64,000 nucleotides of DNA from Arenibacter sp. F26102 (GCF_023015865.1 NZ_JALKBC010000005.1:248001-312000), one strand, 5' to 3'. Positions 1 to 8,531 are shown, counted from the first letter of the stretch. Translations and numbers: made by a program. The notes: generated by a model from the letters alone, not told the origin.

Positions 1-82
1 AATCTGAAAGGGTAGGTTTTCCTACCGGTCTTTGTTTTAATATTATTGTGTGAATCATAATTTGCTATTAGTTTATTGAGTT

Positions 83-661
83 TTATTTTTTTATACTGTC
101 CCAAGCGGCCTGGTAAGCGTCTTCCAAATAATCTTGGTTTAATTGAAATACACCGCGTTGTTGCATTACCATTAGAAAGGAGAGGGGATTTATAGAGTAT
201 GCATATAATAGATAGGGCGACAGAGGTTTTATAATACCTTCTTGCTTGCCTCGTTCCCAGAGGTCAAGTAATGGTTGAAGGTGTTTAAGGCCTTCTTGTC
301 TGCTAGCTTCATCGATCATTGGGGTATTGTCGCACTGGGCCAAAAACATAGCTTCTTGCACTTCCTTTAATTTAAAATCGGCAATGCGTTTCCAAATTAT
401 CTCAAAACCTTCCGCTACCGGGATATCGGTATTATAATTTTTGAAGGCATAAGCGGTAAAGGCGGCCTTTACCTCTATATATACCTTATTTACCAAATCC
501 TGCTTATTATCAAAATACAAATAAATTGTAGCAGGGGAAACATTCGCCATTTTGGCAATTTTGGACATCGGCGTGGCGTGAAACCCATTATTGTTAACGA
601 GGTGAATGGTAGCCTTTACCAAAGCATTTCGCTTTTCAATACTTTTTTGTAGTTGTGCCAT
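83..661 (-). CDS. TetR/AcrR family transcriptional regulator
   Basis: A 192-residue protein with a typical TetR layout: an N-terminal helix-turn-helix around residues 26-56 (GFHATPMSKIAKMANVS, then ATIYLYFDNKQDL), followed by a helical ligand-binding region. It is probably a local repressor. The AUG at 661 is kept because a -7 box (TATCTTTG, 728-721 on the minus strand) and a palindrome at 739-750 lie just upstream, which also suggests autoregulation. Its other targets are not visible; the genes to its left lie outside the window. The ligand cannot be predicted. Family assignment is secure from the HTH; function beyond DNA binding is inferred. Confidence 0.9.
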   Translation of the reverse strand: MAQLQKSIEKRNALVKATIHLVNNNGFHATPMSKIAKMANVSPATIYLYFDNKQDLVNKVYIEVKAAFTAYAFKNYNTDIPVAEGFEIIWKRIADFKLKEVQEAMFLAQCDNTPMIDEASRQEGLKHLQPLLDLWERGKQEGIIKPLSPYLLYAYSINPLSFLMVMQQRGVFQLNQDYLEDAYQAAWDSIKK

Positions 662-720
662 TATATGTTTTAGGTTTATTTAGGGGGACGCTGTTTAACA
701 TCCATAACCAAATTCTGGTA

Positions 721-728
721 CAAAGATA
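721..728 (-). promoter_or_regulatory. -7 promoter element of the TetR gene
   Basis: On the minus strand the sequence reads TATCTTTG, a perfect match to the Bacteroidota -7 consensus TAnnTTTG. It lies about 60 bp upstream of the TetR start codon at 661. No good -33 TTG is seen at the expected distance; that position is occupied by the palindrome at 739-750. Confidence 0.55.
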
Positions 729-738
729 GTGTTAAAAT

Positions 739-750
739 GAATGTTCATTC
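739..750. promoter_or_regulatory. putative TetR operator (GAATG-tt-CATTC)
   Basis: A perfect palindrome with five-base arms GAATG/CATTC and a two-base centre lies 10 bp upstream of the -7 box, overlapping the -33 region of the TetR promoter. The position fits autorepression. The same 5-2-5 geometry is found upstream of the second TetR gene in this window (9253-9266). Confidence 0.55.
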
Positions 751-916
751 TTTTTTTAACAAAGAATTAATTTTTCATGCCAATAGGAGTGGAAGCATTA
801 CAAGACCTGTAATACACGGGTGAATCTCCCCATCTGATTGGCGGATTTGTGGTACACTGGGATTAAAGCACAATGTATTTCCTTAACTAATCACTATGGG
901 AATTGAATGGTCATTT

Positions 917-1612
917 CTAAACCACAATCGTTTTCATAAGGGTGTAACCGTCAGTATTATTGCCGCTAACAGAATCGGCCATATTGCCATCAATACTGTT
1001 GGAAAACACATTATCACGGCTATTCAAAGTGTCCGCTTCACCCTTATAGTTTGTGGAGGCATACACAGTATCACAAACGGATTTTGGAAAGGCAATTTGG
1101 GTTGTTCTAATAGATTTTTCATTTGGATCCAACACTTCAAGATGTATATGGGGAGCCCTACCTTTGTACCATCCAGGGAAAATACTTATAAAAGAAGCGT
1201 GGCCGTTGGCATCCGTAGTCTGGCGTCCCCTTAAAAAATGGGCGTTGGTAAAATCGGTAGGTTGCAGGGCTATACCACCATATTCGGAGTAGAAACCTTC
1301 GGCATCGCAATGCCATATATCTACAAAAGCACCAGAAAGAGGTTTACAATCGTTGCTCTGGTCCAGTACCTTTAGCGTAATAAGCATAGCCACACCAGTT
1401 CTATCGGAGACAATATTGGCCCTCATCAAATCGGCAGGGGTCTTTATTGGAAAAGGCCCGGCCGTCTCACTGGGAGATAACTCACAATCCTCAATCATTG
1501 CTTCATCACCCTTTGGATCGCTATCCTTTGCACAGGCATGAACCACTGTAGGGACGGCAACTAGGGTTCCTATTCCCAACAATCCTTTTTTTAGAAAATC
1601 GTTCCTTTTCAT
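917..1612 (-). CDS. exported intradiol ring-cleavage dioxygenase-like protein
   Basis: A 231-residue protein related to the beta-type catalytic domain of protocatechuate/catechol dioxygenases, which split the ring of catechols using non-haem Fe(III). All four expected iron ligands are visible: Tyr108 (EGFYSEY), Tyr149 (PGWYKG), His155 and His157 (APHIHLEV). The motif SETAGPFP near residue 48 is also typical. The N-terminus (KRNDFLKKGLLGIG, hydrophobic stretch, then VVHAC) looks like an export signal, possibly a lipoprotein signal with Cys27 as the acylation site. It therefore probably acts outside the cytoplasm. No catechol-pathway neighbours are present, so the substrate is unknown. A short stretch of 210 bp separates it from the helicase transcribed the other way. 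Confidence 0.85.
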   Translation of the reverse strand: MKRNDFLKKGLLGIGTLVAVPTVVHACAKDSDPKGDEAMIEDCELSPSETAGPFPIKTPADLMRANIVSDRTGVAMLITLKVLDQSNDCKPLSGAFVDIWHCDAEGFYSEYGGIALQPTDFTNAHFLRGRQTTDANGHASFISIFPGWYKGRAPHIHLEVLDPNEKSIRTTQIAFPKSVCDTVYASTNYKGEADTLNSRDNVFSNSIDGNMADSVSGNNTDGYTLMKTIVV

Positions 1613-1830
1613 ACCAGGGAAGTTTAGACTTTACTAAAGTTATTCAAAAAGTGGGTCATAATGAAGAAAATAGAAAGAATTGTGTAAACGAGAGAATTAT
1701 GGATAGTAAAATCTCCATTTTCTTATGTATTGCCAATATACTAGCCTCGATTAATGATAAGCTTAAGAACTTAGGTCGTTCAAAAATTGGAATATATACC
1801 AATTACTGGCATTCCCTAGAAAACTGTGGC

Positions 1831-1838
1831 TATCTTTG
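1831..1838 (+). promoter_or_regulatory. -7 promoter element for the DEAD-box helicase
   Basis: TATCTTTG matches the Bacteroidota -7 consensus and ends 14 bp before the chosen ATG at 1853. It implies a very short 5' untranslated region and supports the downstream start over the possible upstream in-frame ATG at 1826, which would precede the promoter. Confidence 0.5.
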
Positions 1839-1852
1839 CCGAAAATTATAAT

Positions 1853-3193
1853 ATGTCAAAGCAGTTTTCTGATTTAGGAGTTAACGAACACCTACTTCAA
1901 AGTTTAATGGACCAGCAAATATCGGTGCCCACTGATATTCAGAAGAAGGTAATTCCCGTGATTTTAGAGCAAAACAAAGATGTAGTGGCTCTGGCAAAAA
2001 CGGGAACCGGTAAAACAGCTGCTTTTGGGTTGCCTTTATTGCAATTGATTGATACAGATAATAGCAACATACAATTGGTGATTTTGGCGCCTACGCGGGA
2101 ACTGGGACAACAGATTTATGCGAATCTGGTTTCCTTTTCCACCCATAGTCCGTCTATTTCCATTGCCTCCATATGTGGTGGAATCCCTATTAAACCTCAA
2201 ATTGAACGTTTAAAGAGTACTACCCATATTGTAGTAGCCACACCAGGTCGCCTGGTGGATTTGGTGAATAGGAAGGCCATCAATATAAAGGATATCAAGT
2301 ATTTGGTCTTGGATGAGGCAGATGAAATGGTAACTGCTCTAAAGGTGGACTTGGATAATATTATTTCCGAAATCCCTAAATCCAGAAGAACATTATTGTT
2401 TACGGCCACAATGCCCGGAGCCTTAAAACAGTTGATACAGAATTATATGTCCAAACATGTGGTTCAGTTAGAAGCCGACATGTCTACCTTAGGGCATCAG
2501 GGCATAGAGCATAGGTATGTGGTAGTGGAGCCCATAGAGAAATTGGAAGTTCTGCTACACTTTTTAAAGTCCAGGGAAGGCGAAAGGGGAATTATCTTTT
2601 GCAAGACGAAAGCTGCGGTCAATAAATTAGGAAAAAATTTGGCGATCAATAAATTCAGATCAGGTGCAATCCACGGCAGTTTAACCCAAGGGATTAGAGA
2701 TCGGGTGATGGGACAATTTAGGGAAGGTAATATAGATGTAATGGTAGCGACGGATTTGGCAGCACGTGGTATTGATGTTAAGGAAATATCCTATGTAGTA
2801 AACTATCATTTACCGGACACATATGATACCTATGTCCACAGAAGTGGACGTACCGCTAGGGCAGGAGCAGAGGGATTTTCATTAAGCGTTATCCAAAAAG
2901 AGGAAGTGGAGGATATTGCCGATTTTGAAAAGGAGTTGGGAATAGATTTTAAGGAATTTAAAAAGGCCGATGCCCAAAGTATTGAAGAAAACAATGCTTT
3001 GATATGGGCCAACAAAATATTCAAGACCAAGCCCAACCGAAATATTTCGCAGGAGTTTAGGGAGGGTATAAGAACAGTTTTCCATCATTTGACAAAAGAG
3101 GAACTTATAGATAAGATATTGGCGAATTACCTGGCGCAATCTACTAGTCACAGTCCAAAAGTAGAAGTGCCCAAAAAGAAAAAAAATAAATAG
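1853..3193 (+). CDS. DEAD-box ATP-dependent RNA helicase
   Basis: A 446-residue DEAD-box helicase with the two RecA-like domains. Visible motifs in order: Q-motif region near the N-terminus, motif I AKTGTGKT, motif Ia PTRELGQQ, Ib TPGR, motif II DEAD, motif III TAT, IV IIFCKT, V ATDLAARGID, and VI HRSGRTAR. The tail ends in a lysine-rich stretch (VPKKKKNK) typical of RNA-binding extensions. It probably remodels structured RNA or assists ribosome assembly and cold adaptation. The start MSKQFSDLG is chosen because the longer reading frame from 1826 begins upstream of the -7 box. A second helicase follows only 5 bp downstream, so the two are probably co-transcribed. Confidence 0.93.
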   Translation: MSKQFSDLGVNEHLLQSLMDQQISVPTDIQKKVIPVILEQNKDVVALAKTGTGKTAAFGLPLLQLIDTDNSNIQLVILAPTRELGQQIYANLVSFSTHSPSISIASICGGIPIKPQIERLKSTTHIVVATPGRLVDLVNRKAINIKDIKYLVLDEADEMVTALKVDLDNIISEIPKSRRTLLFTATMPGALKQLIQNYMSKHVVQLEADMSTLGHQGIEHRYVVVEPIEKLEVLLHFLKSREGERGIIFCKTKAAVNKLGKNLAINKFRSGAIHGSLTQGIRDRVMGQFREGNIDVMVATDLAARGIDVKEISYVVNYHLPDTYDTYVHRSGRTARAGAEGFSLSVIQKEEVEDIADFEKELGIDFKEFKKADAQSIEENNALIWANKIFKTKPNRNISQEFREGIRTVFHHLTKEELIDKILANYLAQSTSHSPKVEVPKKKKNK

Positions 3194-3198
3194 TAGAC

Positions 3199-4512
3199 AT
3201 GGCAAATAACATTAAAGACCAGGAGGATGTTTTAGCAAAACTAAATATCCATCAGTTGAATCCCATGCAGGAGGAAGCTATTGCCGTAATTGGAAAAACC
3301 ACCAACACTATTATTCTGTCCCCAACGGGTACGGGCAAAACTTTGGCTTTTTTGTTGCCATTGATAGAAACTTTAGATCCCAATATTGACGAAGTACAGG
3401 CACTTATTTTGGTGCCTACGCGTGAATTGGCCATACAAATTGAACAAGTAGTTAGAAATATGGGGACTGGCTATAAGGTAAATGCCGTTTATGGTGGGCG
3501 CCCTATGTCCAAGGACAAGATTGAAATTAAACATAATCCTACTATTTTGATAGGAACACCAGGTCGTATTTTGGATCATTTTGATAGTGACCGGTTCTCA
3601 AAGGAAAATATTAAAACCTTAGTGCTGGATGAGTTTGACAAGTCTCTGGAAATAGGTTTTGAGGAAGAAATGGCGGGAATTCTCAGTGAATTGCCCACTA
3701 TTGAAAAAAGGATATTGACTTCCGCTACACAGGGAGTTGAGATTCCAAGTTTTGTGAAATTGGATCAGCCTGTACTTATCGATTATTTAGAGGAAGAAGT
3801 AGGTTCAAAATTAGCAATTAAGATCGTGTTATCGCCTGCCAAGGATAAACTGCCAAGGCTACTGGAACTGTTGCAACACTTGGGAAATCAGCCGGGAATC
3901 ATTTTTTGTAATTTTAGGGATAGCATAGAAGAAGTGAGTTCTTTATTGGAGAGAAATAAAATAGGGCACACTTGCTTTTCCGGAGGCATGGAACAAAAGG
4001 ATAGGGAGCGCTCCCTTATTAAATTCAGAAATGGAACGAGTCAAATTTTAATCGCCACGGATTTGGCGGCGAGGGGAATAGATATTCCGGAGTTAAAATA
4101 TATAATTCACTACGAGCTTCCACATTCTTTGGAGGAGTTTACCCATAGAAACGGGAGAACGGCAAGGGTAAATGCCAAAGGTACTGCCTACGTGTTAAAA
4201 TGGGAAAAGGAGCGATTGCCTGAGTTTATAAAGGATTCAGGTGATATGGATATCTCCAAAAAAGCAGCACCTATGAAACAGTTTTGGGAAACCTTGTTTA
4301 TTTCAGGAGGAAGAAAGGACAAGATTTCCAAGGGTGATATTGCTGGACTGTTTTTTAAGCAAGGGAATATCAACAAGGACCAATTGGGGGGTATAGAATT
4401 AAAACAGGACTGCGCATTTGTTGCCGTACCTTTGTCGATTGCCAATCAATTGGTTGAAAAATTAAACAATTCACGTTTAAAAAAGAAAAAAGTCCGGATT
4501 ACGATTCTTTAA
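3199..4512 (+). CDS. DEAD-box-like RNA helicase with DbpA-like C-terminus and DEFD motif II
   Basis: A 437-residue helicase with motif I SPTGTGKT, Ia PTRELAIQ, Ib TPGR, III SAT, V ATDLAARGID and VI HRNGRTAR. Motif II reads DEFD (LVLDEFDKSLE) instead of DEAD; the Mg/ATP-coordinating D and E are kept. The last 70 residues (from about GRKDKISKGDIAGLF to KKVRITIL) resemble the RNA-binding domain of DbpA, the helicase that acts on 23S rRNA helix 92 during large-subunit assembly. It starts 5 bp after the preceding helicase stop, indicating an operon of two paralogous helicases. The role in ribosome biogenesis is inferred from the C-terminal domain. Confidence 0.9.
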   Translation: MANNIKDQEDVLAKLNIHQLNPMQEEAIAVIGKTTNTIILSPTGTGKTLAFLLPLIETLDPNIDEVQALILVPTRELAIQIEQVVRNMGTGYKVNAVYGGRPMSKDKIEIKHNPTILIGTPGRILDHFDSDRFSKENIKTLVLDEFDKSLEIGFEEEMAGILSELPTIEKRILTSATQGVEIPSFVKLDQPVLIDYLEEEVGSKLAIKIVLSPAKDKLPRLLELLQHLGNQPGIIFCNFRDSIEEVSSLLERNKIGHTCFSGGMEQKDRERSLIKFRNGTSQILIATDLAARGIDIPELKYIIHYELPHSLEEFTHRNGRTARVNAKGTAYVLKWEKERLPEFIKDSGDMDISKKAAPMKQFWETLFISGGRKDKISKGDIAGLFFKQGNINKDQLGGIELKQDCAFVAVPLSIANQLVEKLNNSRLKKKKVRITIL

Positions 4513-4559
4513 TTTGTTAAAGTGAAAACTAAACATTTATCCGTTGGAATATATTAAAA

Positions 4560-6110
4560 ATGAAAGAAGATCTAAAGGCGAATAAAAATGCAATCACTCC
4601 AGAGGAGATAGATAATTGTATTGCACTCTTGCGGCAATTAGTGGACCATACAGATCAGATATTTGATATTCCAAAAGAAAAAAGAACGGAATTAATAAAG
4701 GTATCGGGGCAATTTTCCAGACCCAATAGGGAAGAATTTTCCAGAAGAAAAAAAGACGGTAAGAAAAGTGCCCTGCGCAAAAAAGCTGCCAGGGACAAAA
4801 ATGCCCGTAAGGAAACAGGTATTAGAAATGCACGCGAGGCCCACATATTTGTAGCCCCTAAACTTTTGCCTTCTGCAGAATTGGTCAATCATAAAAAACA
4901 AGAACTGCAGGTATCAAGGAACTGTTATGTTTGTAAAACGGAGTTTAGCGAATTACATCATTTTTATGATACGATGTGCATAAAATGTGGTGATTTCAAC
5001 TATGCCAAGCGTTTTCAATCAGCTGATGTAAAAGGGCAAGTTGCCGTTGTAACCGGCTCTAGATTAAAAATTGGCTATCATATTACTTTAATGTTATTAC
5101 GTGGAGGGGCTACTGTAATAGCTACTACCCGGTTCCCTGTTGATTCGGCATTGCGCTTTTCCAAGGAAGATGATTTTATGGAATGGGGACATCGATTAAA
5201 AATACACGGTCTGGATTTACGTCATATCCCAAGTGTGGAAATATTTTGTAATTATATAGAGCGGCAATATGACCGATTGGATATTCTTATAAATAATGCA
5301 GCGCAGACCGTACGACGGCCCGCTGGCTTTTACCATCATTTGATGTCCAAGGAAGAAAGCCCCATATCACTACTTCCTCCAGATGCACAAAAAGTTTTGA
5401 GCGATCATACAAGTTGTTTACAGGAATTAAAAGAATTAACCTCGGGCGCGTCTCCCAATCAGAATATGCCTGTTACCTGGCATGGACCGGAAGCAGGAAT
5501 CGGAATAAGGGCTTCGGCCAAATTATCGCAAATTCCATATAGTTTTGATAATGTCTTGGTGGCACAAGAAGTATTTCCCACAGGCGAATTGGATGCTGAT
5601 CTTCAACAGGTAGATTTACGCAAGACCAATAGTTGGCGACTTAAACTGGGTGAAATAGAAACTACTGAAATGTTGGAAGTACAATTGGTAAATGCCGTTG
5701 CCCCATTTGTATTGTGCAACCGTTTAGCAGAATTAATGAAGAAGGAGAACACAGGACAAAAACATATCATTAATGTATCGGCAATGGAAGGGAAGTTTCA
5801 TCGTTCTTTTAAGGAATCGCGTCACCCACACACCAATATGGCCAAAGCCGCTTTAAATATGCTTACGCATACCGCTTCAGGGGAATTGGCAAAAGCCGGA
5901 ATCTTCATGAATGCCGTGGACACAGGATGGGTTACGGATGAGGACCCCGCTGAACTATCTAAAATGAAACAGGAGGTTTATGATTTTCAACCGCCTTTGG
6001 ATATAGTGGATGGTGCCGCAAGGGTTATGGATCCTTTAATTGACGGAATTAATAGCGGGAAACATTGGTCCGGTAAATTCCTGAAGGATTACTTTCCAAT
6101 TGATTGGTAA
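4560..6110 (+). CDS. SDR-fold protein with zinc-ribbon-like N-terminal extension
   Basis: A 516-residue protein, about twice the length of a normal short-chain dehydrogenase/reductase. The first 120 residues are charged and lysine-rich. Next comes a possible zinc ribbon (CYVCKTEF, later CIKCGD). A Rossmann domain begins near residue 158 ([12 protein letters not shown]), followed by [11 protein letters not shown]. The usual nucleotide motif TGxxxGxG is altered to TGSRLKIG. The usual YxxxK catalytic pair is altered: the Lys remains (NMAKAALNM) but the Tyr position is Thr; the preceding Ser (INVSAMEG) is present. A roughly 90-residue insert separates the NNA motif from the active-site region. 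It may be a non-canonical reductase or a binding protein. It lies 47 bp downstream of the helicase pair; its substrate is unknown. Confidence 0.75.
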   Translation: MKEDLKANKNAITPEEIDNCIALLRQLVDHTDQIFDIPKEKRTELIKVSGQFSRPNREEFSRRKKDGKKSALRKKAARDKNARKETGIRNAREAHIFVAPKLLPSAELVNHKKQELQVSRNCYVCKTEFSELHHFYDTMCIKCGDFNYAKRFQSADVKGQVAVVTGSRLKIGYHITLMLLRGGATVIATTRFPVDSALRFSKEDDFMEWGHRLKIHGLDLRHIPSVEIFCNYIERQYDRLDILINNAAQTVRRPAGFYHHLMSKEESPISLLPPDAQKVLSDHTSCLQELKELTSGASPNQNMPVTWHGPEAGIGIRASAKLSQIPYSFDNVLVAQEVFPTGELDADLQQVDLRKTNSWRLKLGEIETTEMLEVQLVNAVAPFVLCNRLAELMKKENTGQKHIINVSAMEGKFHRSFKESRHPHTNMAKAALNMLTHTASGELAKAGIFMNAVDTGWVTDEDPAELSKMKQEVYDFQPPLDIVDGAARVMDPLIDGINSGKHWSGKFLKDYFPIDW

Positions 6111-6208
6111 TTGTATCCAACCAAATTATAGCTTGACATTTCATTAATCTAAAAAAAGCAGACCAATTCACAGGAATACAAATTCTATTTTACACAATTA
6201 ACTTTTTT

Positions 6209-6216
6209 ATCTTCGT
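6209..6216 (+). promoter_or_regulatory. -7-like promoter element directly before the HipA-like gene
   Basis: TATCTTCG differs from TAnnTTTG at one base and ends 4 bp before the ATG at 6221. If used, transcription would start at or next to the start codon, giving a leaderless or near-leaderless mRNA. No ribosome-binding site is visible in front of this gene, which fits. Confidence 0.35.
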
Positions 6217-6220
6217 GCTA

Positions 6221-7000
6221 ATGAATTCAATTGATATAAGAACGGTTGATGTTGTTCAATATATAAAACCATTACGGGAAGGTGGTTCCCTGCCAGCTAT
6301 CGTAAAGGCCGACGATGGATTTTTATATGTTTTAAAATTCAGAGGGGCAGGACAAGGAAAAAAGGCTTTAATAGCCGAACTTATCGGAGGCGAGTTGGCT
6401 CGGGCCGTAGGACTTAAGGTACCTGAATTGGTGTTTATGAATCTAGATGATTCATTTAGTAAGACTGAACCGGATGAGGAAGTTCAAGATTTACTTAAAT
6501 TTAGTGTAGGCCTAAATCTAGGTTTACATTTTTTGTCCAGTGCCATAACCTATGATCCATTGGTTTCCAAGGTAGATGCTTTAATAGCATCAAAAGTTGT
6601 ACTACTGGATAGCATTATGAGCAATATAGACCGGACGGCCAAAAACACCAACTTATTGCAATGGAATAATGAATTGTGGGTAATTGATAATGGTGCCAGC
6701 TTTTATTTTCACCATAATTGGGAAACATGGAAAAATCATCTTACAAGAACCTTTCCGCTCATAAAAGACCATGTGCTCTTAGATTTTGCCACAAAGTTAA
6801 AAGAGGCGGCATTAGTGATTAAAGGATCACTAAGTGCCGAAAAAATTGCTGAAATCATAGCTTTAATACCGGAGGAATGGTTGTTGAACGAGGCCGATGA
6901 CTTAAATCCCCATGAAATTAGAGCGGCTTATATTGAATATATAAATGCCAAACTTGCTATGATCGATACATTAGTTAAAGAGTCTGAAAATGCAAGATAA
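6221..7000 (+). CDS. HipA-like kinase (HipA_2-type)
   Basis: About 259 residues resembling the HipA-related kinase fold. Visible features: a nucleotide-binding region around IVKADDGFLYVLKFRG with a glycine-rich GAGQGKK stretch, a catalytic-loop-like NIDRTAKNTN near residue 145, and a metal-binding IDNGA near residue 164 followed by YFHH. Classical HipA toxins phosphorylate tRNA synthetases and pair with HipB antitoxin; here there is no HipB. Instead the gene overlaps by 11 bp a DUF3037 gene, a pairing I recall as recurrent in bacteria. ATG 6221 is preferred to GTG 6215, which overlaps the -7 box. Kinase activity is probable; a toxin role is not established. Confidence 0.8.
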   Translation: MNSIDIRTVDVVQYIKPLREGGSLPAIVKADDGFLYVLKFRGAGQGKKALIAELIGGELARAVGLKVPELVFMNLDDSFSKTEPDEEVQDLLKFSVGLNLGLHFLSSAITYDPLVSKVDALIASKVVLLDSIMSNIDRTAKNTNLLQWNNELWVIDNGASFYFHHNWETWKNHLTRTFPLIKDHVLLDFATKLKEAALVIKGSLSAEKIAEIIALIPEEWLLNEADDLNPHEIRAAYIEYINAKLAMIDTLVKESENAR

Positions 7001-7373
7001 AGATAAATACGAATACGCAATTATTAGACTTGTTCCTAAGGTGGAGCGTGGAGAATTCTTTAATATTGGGGTAATACTTTTTTCAAGACGGAAGAAATTT
7101 TTGGAAGTAAAGTATTTAGTAGACCCCAAAAAATTGAAATGCTTCTCAAATGAAATTGATATAAATGCAATAGAAGAATATTTAAAGGCTTGGTCATTGG
7201 TATGCAAAGGAGCACCTTCTGGAGGAGCAATCGGCAAACTGGATTTAGCTGATAGATTTCGTTGGTTAACTGCCTCCAGGAGTACTATGATCCAGAGTTC
7301 TGAAACACATTCTGGCTTATGCCATGATCCAAAAAAAGAACTGGAAAATCTATTTGAAAGCTACGTTTTATAG
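6990..7373 (+). CDS. DUF3037 family protein, partner of the HipA-like kinase
   Basis: A 127-residue protein with the DUF3037 signature: an N-terminal YAIIRLVPKVERGEFFNIGV segment, a central helix region (YLKAWSLVCKG), and the C-terminal FRWLTASRSTMIQSS and HSGLCHDP blocks. It starts inside the last 11 bp of the HipA-like gene, so the two are translationally coupled. No enzymatic residues can be assigned. The coupling suggests it is a regulator, antitoxin-like partner or substrate of the kinase, but this is inference. It is complete at both ends. Confidence 0.85.
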   Translation: MQDKDKYEYAIIRLVPKVERGEFFNIGVILFSRRKKFLEVKYLVDPKKLKCFSNEIDINAIEEYLKAWSLVCKGAPSGGAIGKLDLADRFRWLTASRSTMIQSSETHSGLCHDPKKELENLFESYVL

Positions 7374-7701
7374 GAGGAATGATAGCATATATGGTCCGCC
7401 CAGTGATTATATTGATTAATTGTAGATATTAAAATCGGGAATTGATATACGGGATTTAAAGTTTTTAGATTCCGCTACAAGCTTCCATATACCTATGGTC
7501 TATTTTGACAGAAAAGGGAGGATAATTAGGGGTATTACAGGGGGCATAGGTCATTGGTTTGGGCGATAATATATGTGAAAATACCAAGTTTTTCGTGCCT
7601 AAAAATATTGTTAATAAATATAAATGAACTAATTCGCTGTATTCTAAATTATTAGCGCCATCTTTGCAGGATAATATTATAATAAATTTAATTACATTAC
7701 A
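7374..7701 (+). promoter_or_regulatory. intergenic region with cold-shock gene promoter and leader
   Basis: No convincing gene is seen in these 328 bp. Near the right end, CATCTTTG (7659-7666) is a near-match to the -7 consensus and would give a leader of about 30 nt before the cold-shock ATG at 7702. The leader is AT-rich and contains no recognisable riboswitch. Confidence 0.35.
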
Positions 7702-7896
7702 ATGAGTAGTAAAGGAACAGTAAAATTTTTCAATGACACTAAAGGTTTTGGTTTTATCACTGAAGAAGGTGTTGAAAAAGATCATTTTGTACACATCTCT
7801 GGATTAATCGATGAAATTCGCGAAGGCGATGAAGTATCTTTTGATCTTAAAGAAGGTAACAAAGGATTAAACGCAGTAAACGTACAAGTTATATAA
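7702..7896 (+). CDS. cold-shock domain protein (CspA type)
   Basis: A 64-residue single cold-shock domain, the normal size of CspA-type RNA chaperones. Both nucleic-acid-binding motifs are present: RNP1-like KGFGFITEE and RNP2-like DHFVHIS. It binds single-stranded RNA and DNA and prevents secondary structure. It is monocistronic, with its own leader and a strong terminator 26 bp downstream of the stop. A second, N-terminally extended relative is encoded at 33705-33950. Confidence 0.95.
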   Translation: MSSKGTVKFFNDTKGFGFITEEGVEKDHFVHISGLIDEIREGDEVSFDLKEGNKGLNAVNVQVI

Positions 7897-7922
7897 TATA
7901 TACTTCCATGTTTAATGAAAAT

Positions 7923-7949
7923 GCCCATCATTTATGATGGGCTTTTTTA
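7923..7949 (+). terminator. intrinsic terminator after the cold-shock gene
   Basis: A perfect 8-bp stem GCCCATCA/TGATGGGC with a four-base loop is followed directly by six T residues. It is a textbook Rho-independent terminator for the cold-shock gene. Confidence 0.85.
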
Positions 7950-8013
7950 TGTTCAAAAAACGACAAATTTCAAGAAATAAGGCGTAGTTTCGCGCCCTCT
8001 AATAAACTGGTGT

Positions 8014-8463
8014 ATGAAGCGCATAAATGAGTACAAGAAATTATTTGGAATAGAAAAGGAGATCGATCTAAAGTTGCTGAAGAAAAGTTACCGCGACTTG
8101 GTAAAGGAATGGCATCCTGATAAATTTCAAGAAGGAGATAGTAAACGTGAGGAAGCGGAAGTGAATAGTCGCAAGATTATAGACGGCTACCATTTTTTAG
8201 TGAGTATAGCTCCTGAAACCAAAGCTGCAAACCTAGAGGCATATACCGAAACTATTAATAATTCTGGTATTGCCGATTACCATCACAAAGGCCTTTTATT
8301 GGAAATTACATTTGTGGATGGATCTACTTACGAGTACTTTGGCGTTACCAAACAGGTTTATATCAAGATGGTTAATTCCAATACCGTTAATCGTTTTGCT
8401 AAACGTATGATCTATCCTAAATACACCTACAGACAATCTAAAAAACAGCTTCAAGAAGCATAA
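8014..8463 (+). CDS. J-domain protein fused to a KTSC domain
   Basis: A 149-residue protein. Residues 5-60 form a DnaJ-type J domain with the invariant HPD at 34-36 (EWHPDKF), which stimulates Hsp70 ATPase. The last 60 residues (from LLLEITFVDGSTYEYFGV to RFAKRMIYPKYTYRQ) match the KTSC domain, a small beta-rich module normally found alone or with nuclease and helicase domains. It probably brings DnaK to a KTSC-recognised target. The gene is monocistronic, 117 bp after the cold-shock stop, and is followed by a terminator-like hairpin. Confidence 0.85.
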   Translation: MKRINEYKKLFGIEKEIDLKLLKKSYRDLVKEWHPDKFQEGDSKREEAEVNSRKIIDGYHFLVSIAPETKAANLEAYTETINNSGIADYHHKGLLLEITFVDGSTYEYFGVTKQVYIKMVNSNTVNRFAKRMIYPKYTYRQSKKQLQEA

Positions 8464-8531
8464 ATGTTTTATGCTTAAAGACAATCACTTGGCCAATTTT
8501 GCCAAATACATTGGTTAGCTATATAACGTAA

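Noticed and set aside
11..26. Terminator at the left edge (GGTAGG/CCTACC hairpin)
   Set aside because: The 6-bp stem has no T run directly after it on either strand; too weak to call.
896..1541. Three plus-strand open frames over the dioxygenase gene (896-1234, 1053-1292, 1353-1541)
   Set aside because: They lie antisense to a well-supported dioxygenase gene with intact catalytic residues and have no coding-like composition.
7465..7794. Minus-strand frame of 109 residues overlapping the cold-shock gene
   Set aside because: It covers the cold-shock gene in antisense; the sense protein has both RNA-binding motifs and a terminator.
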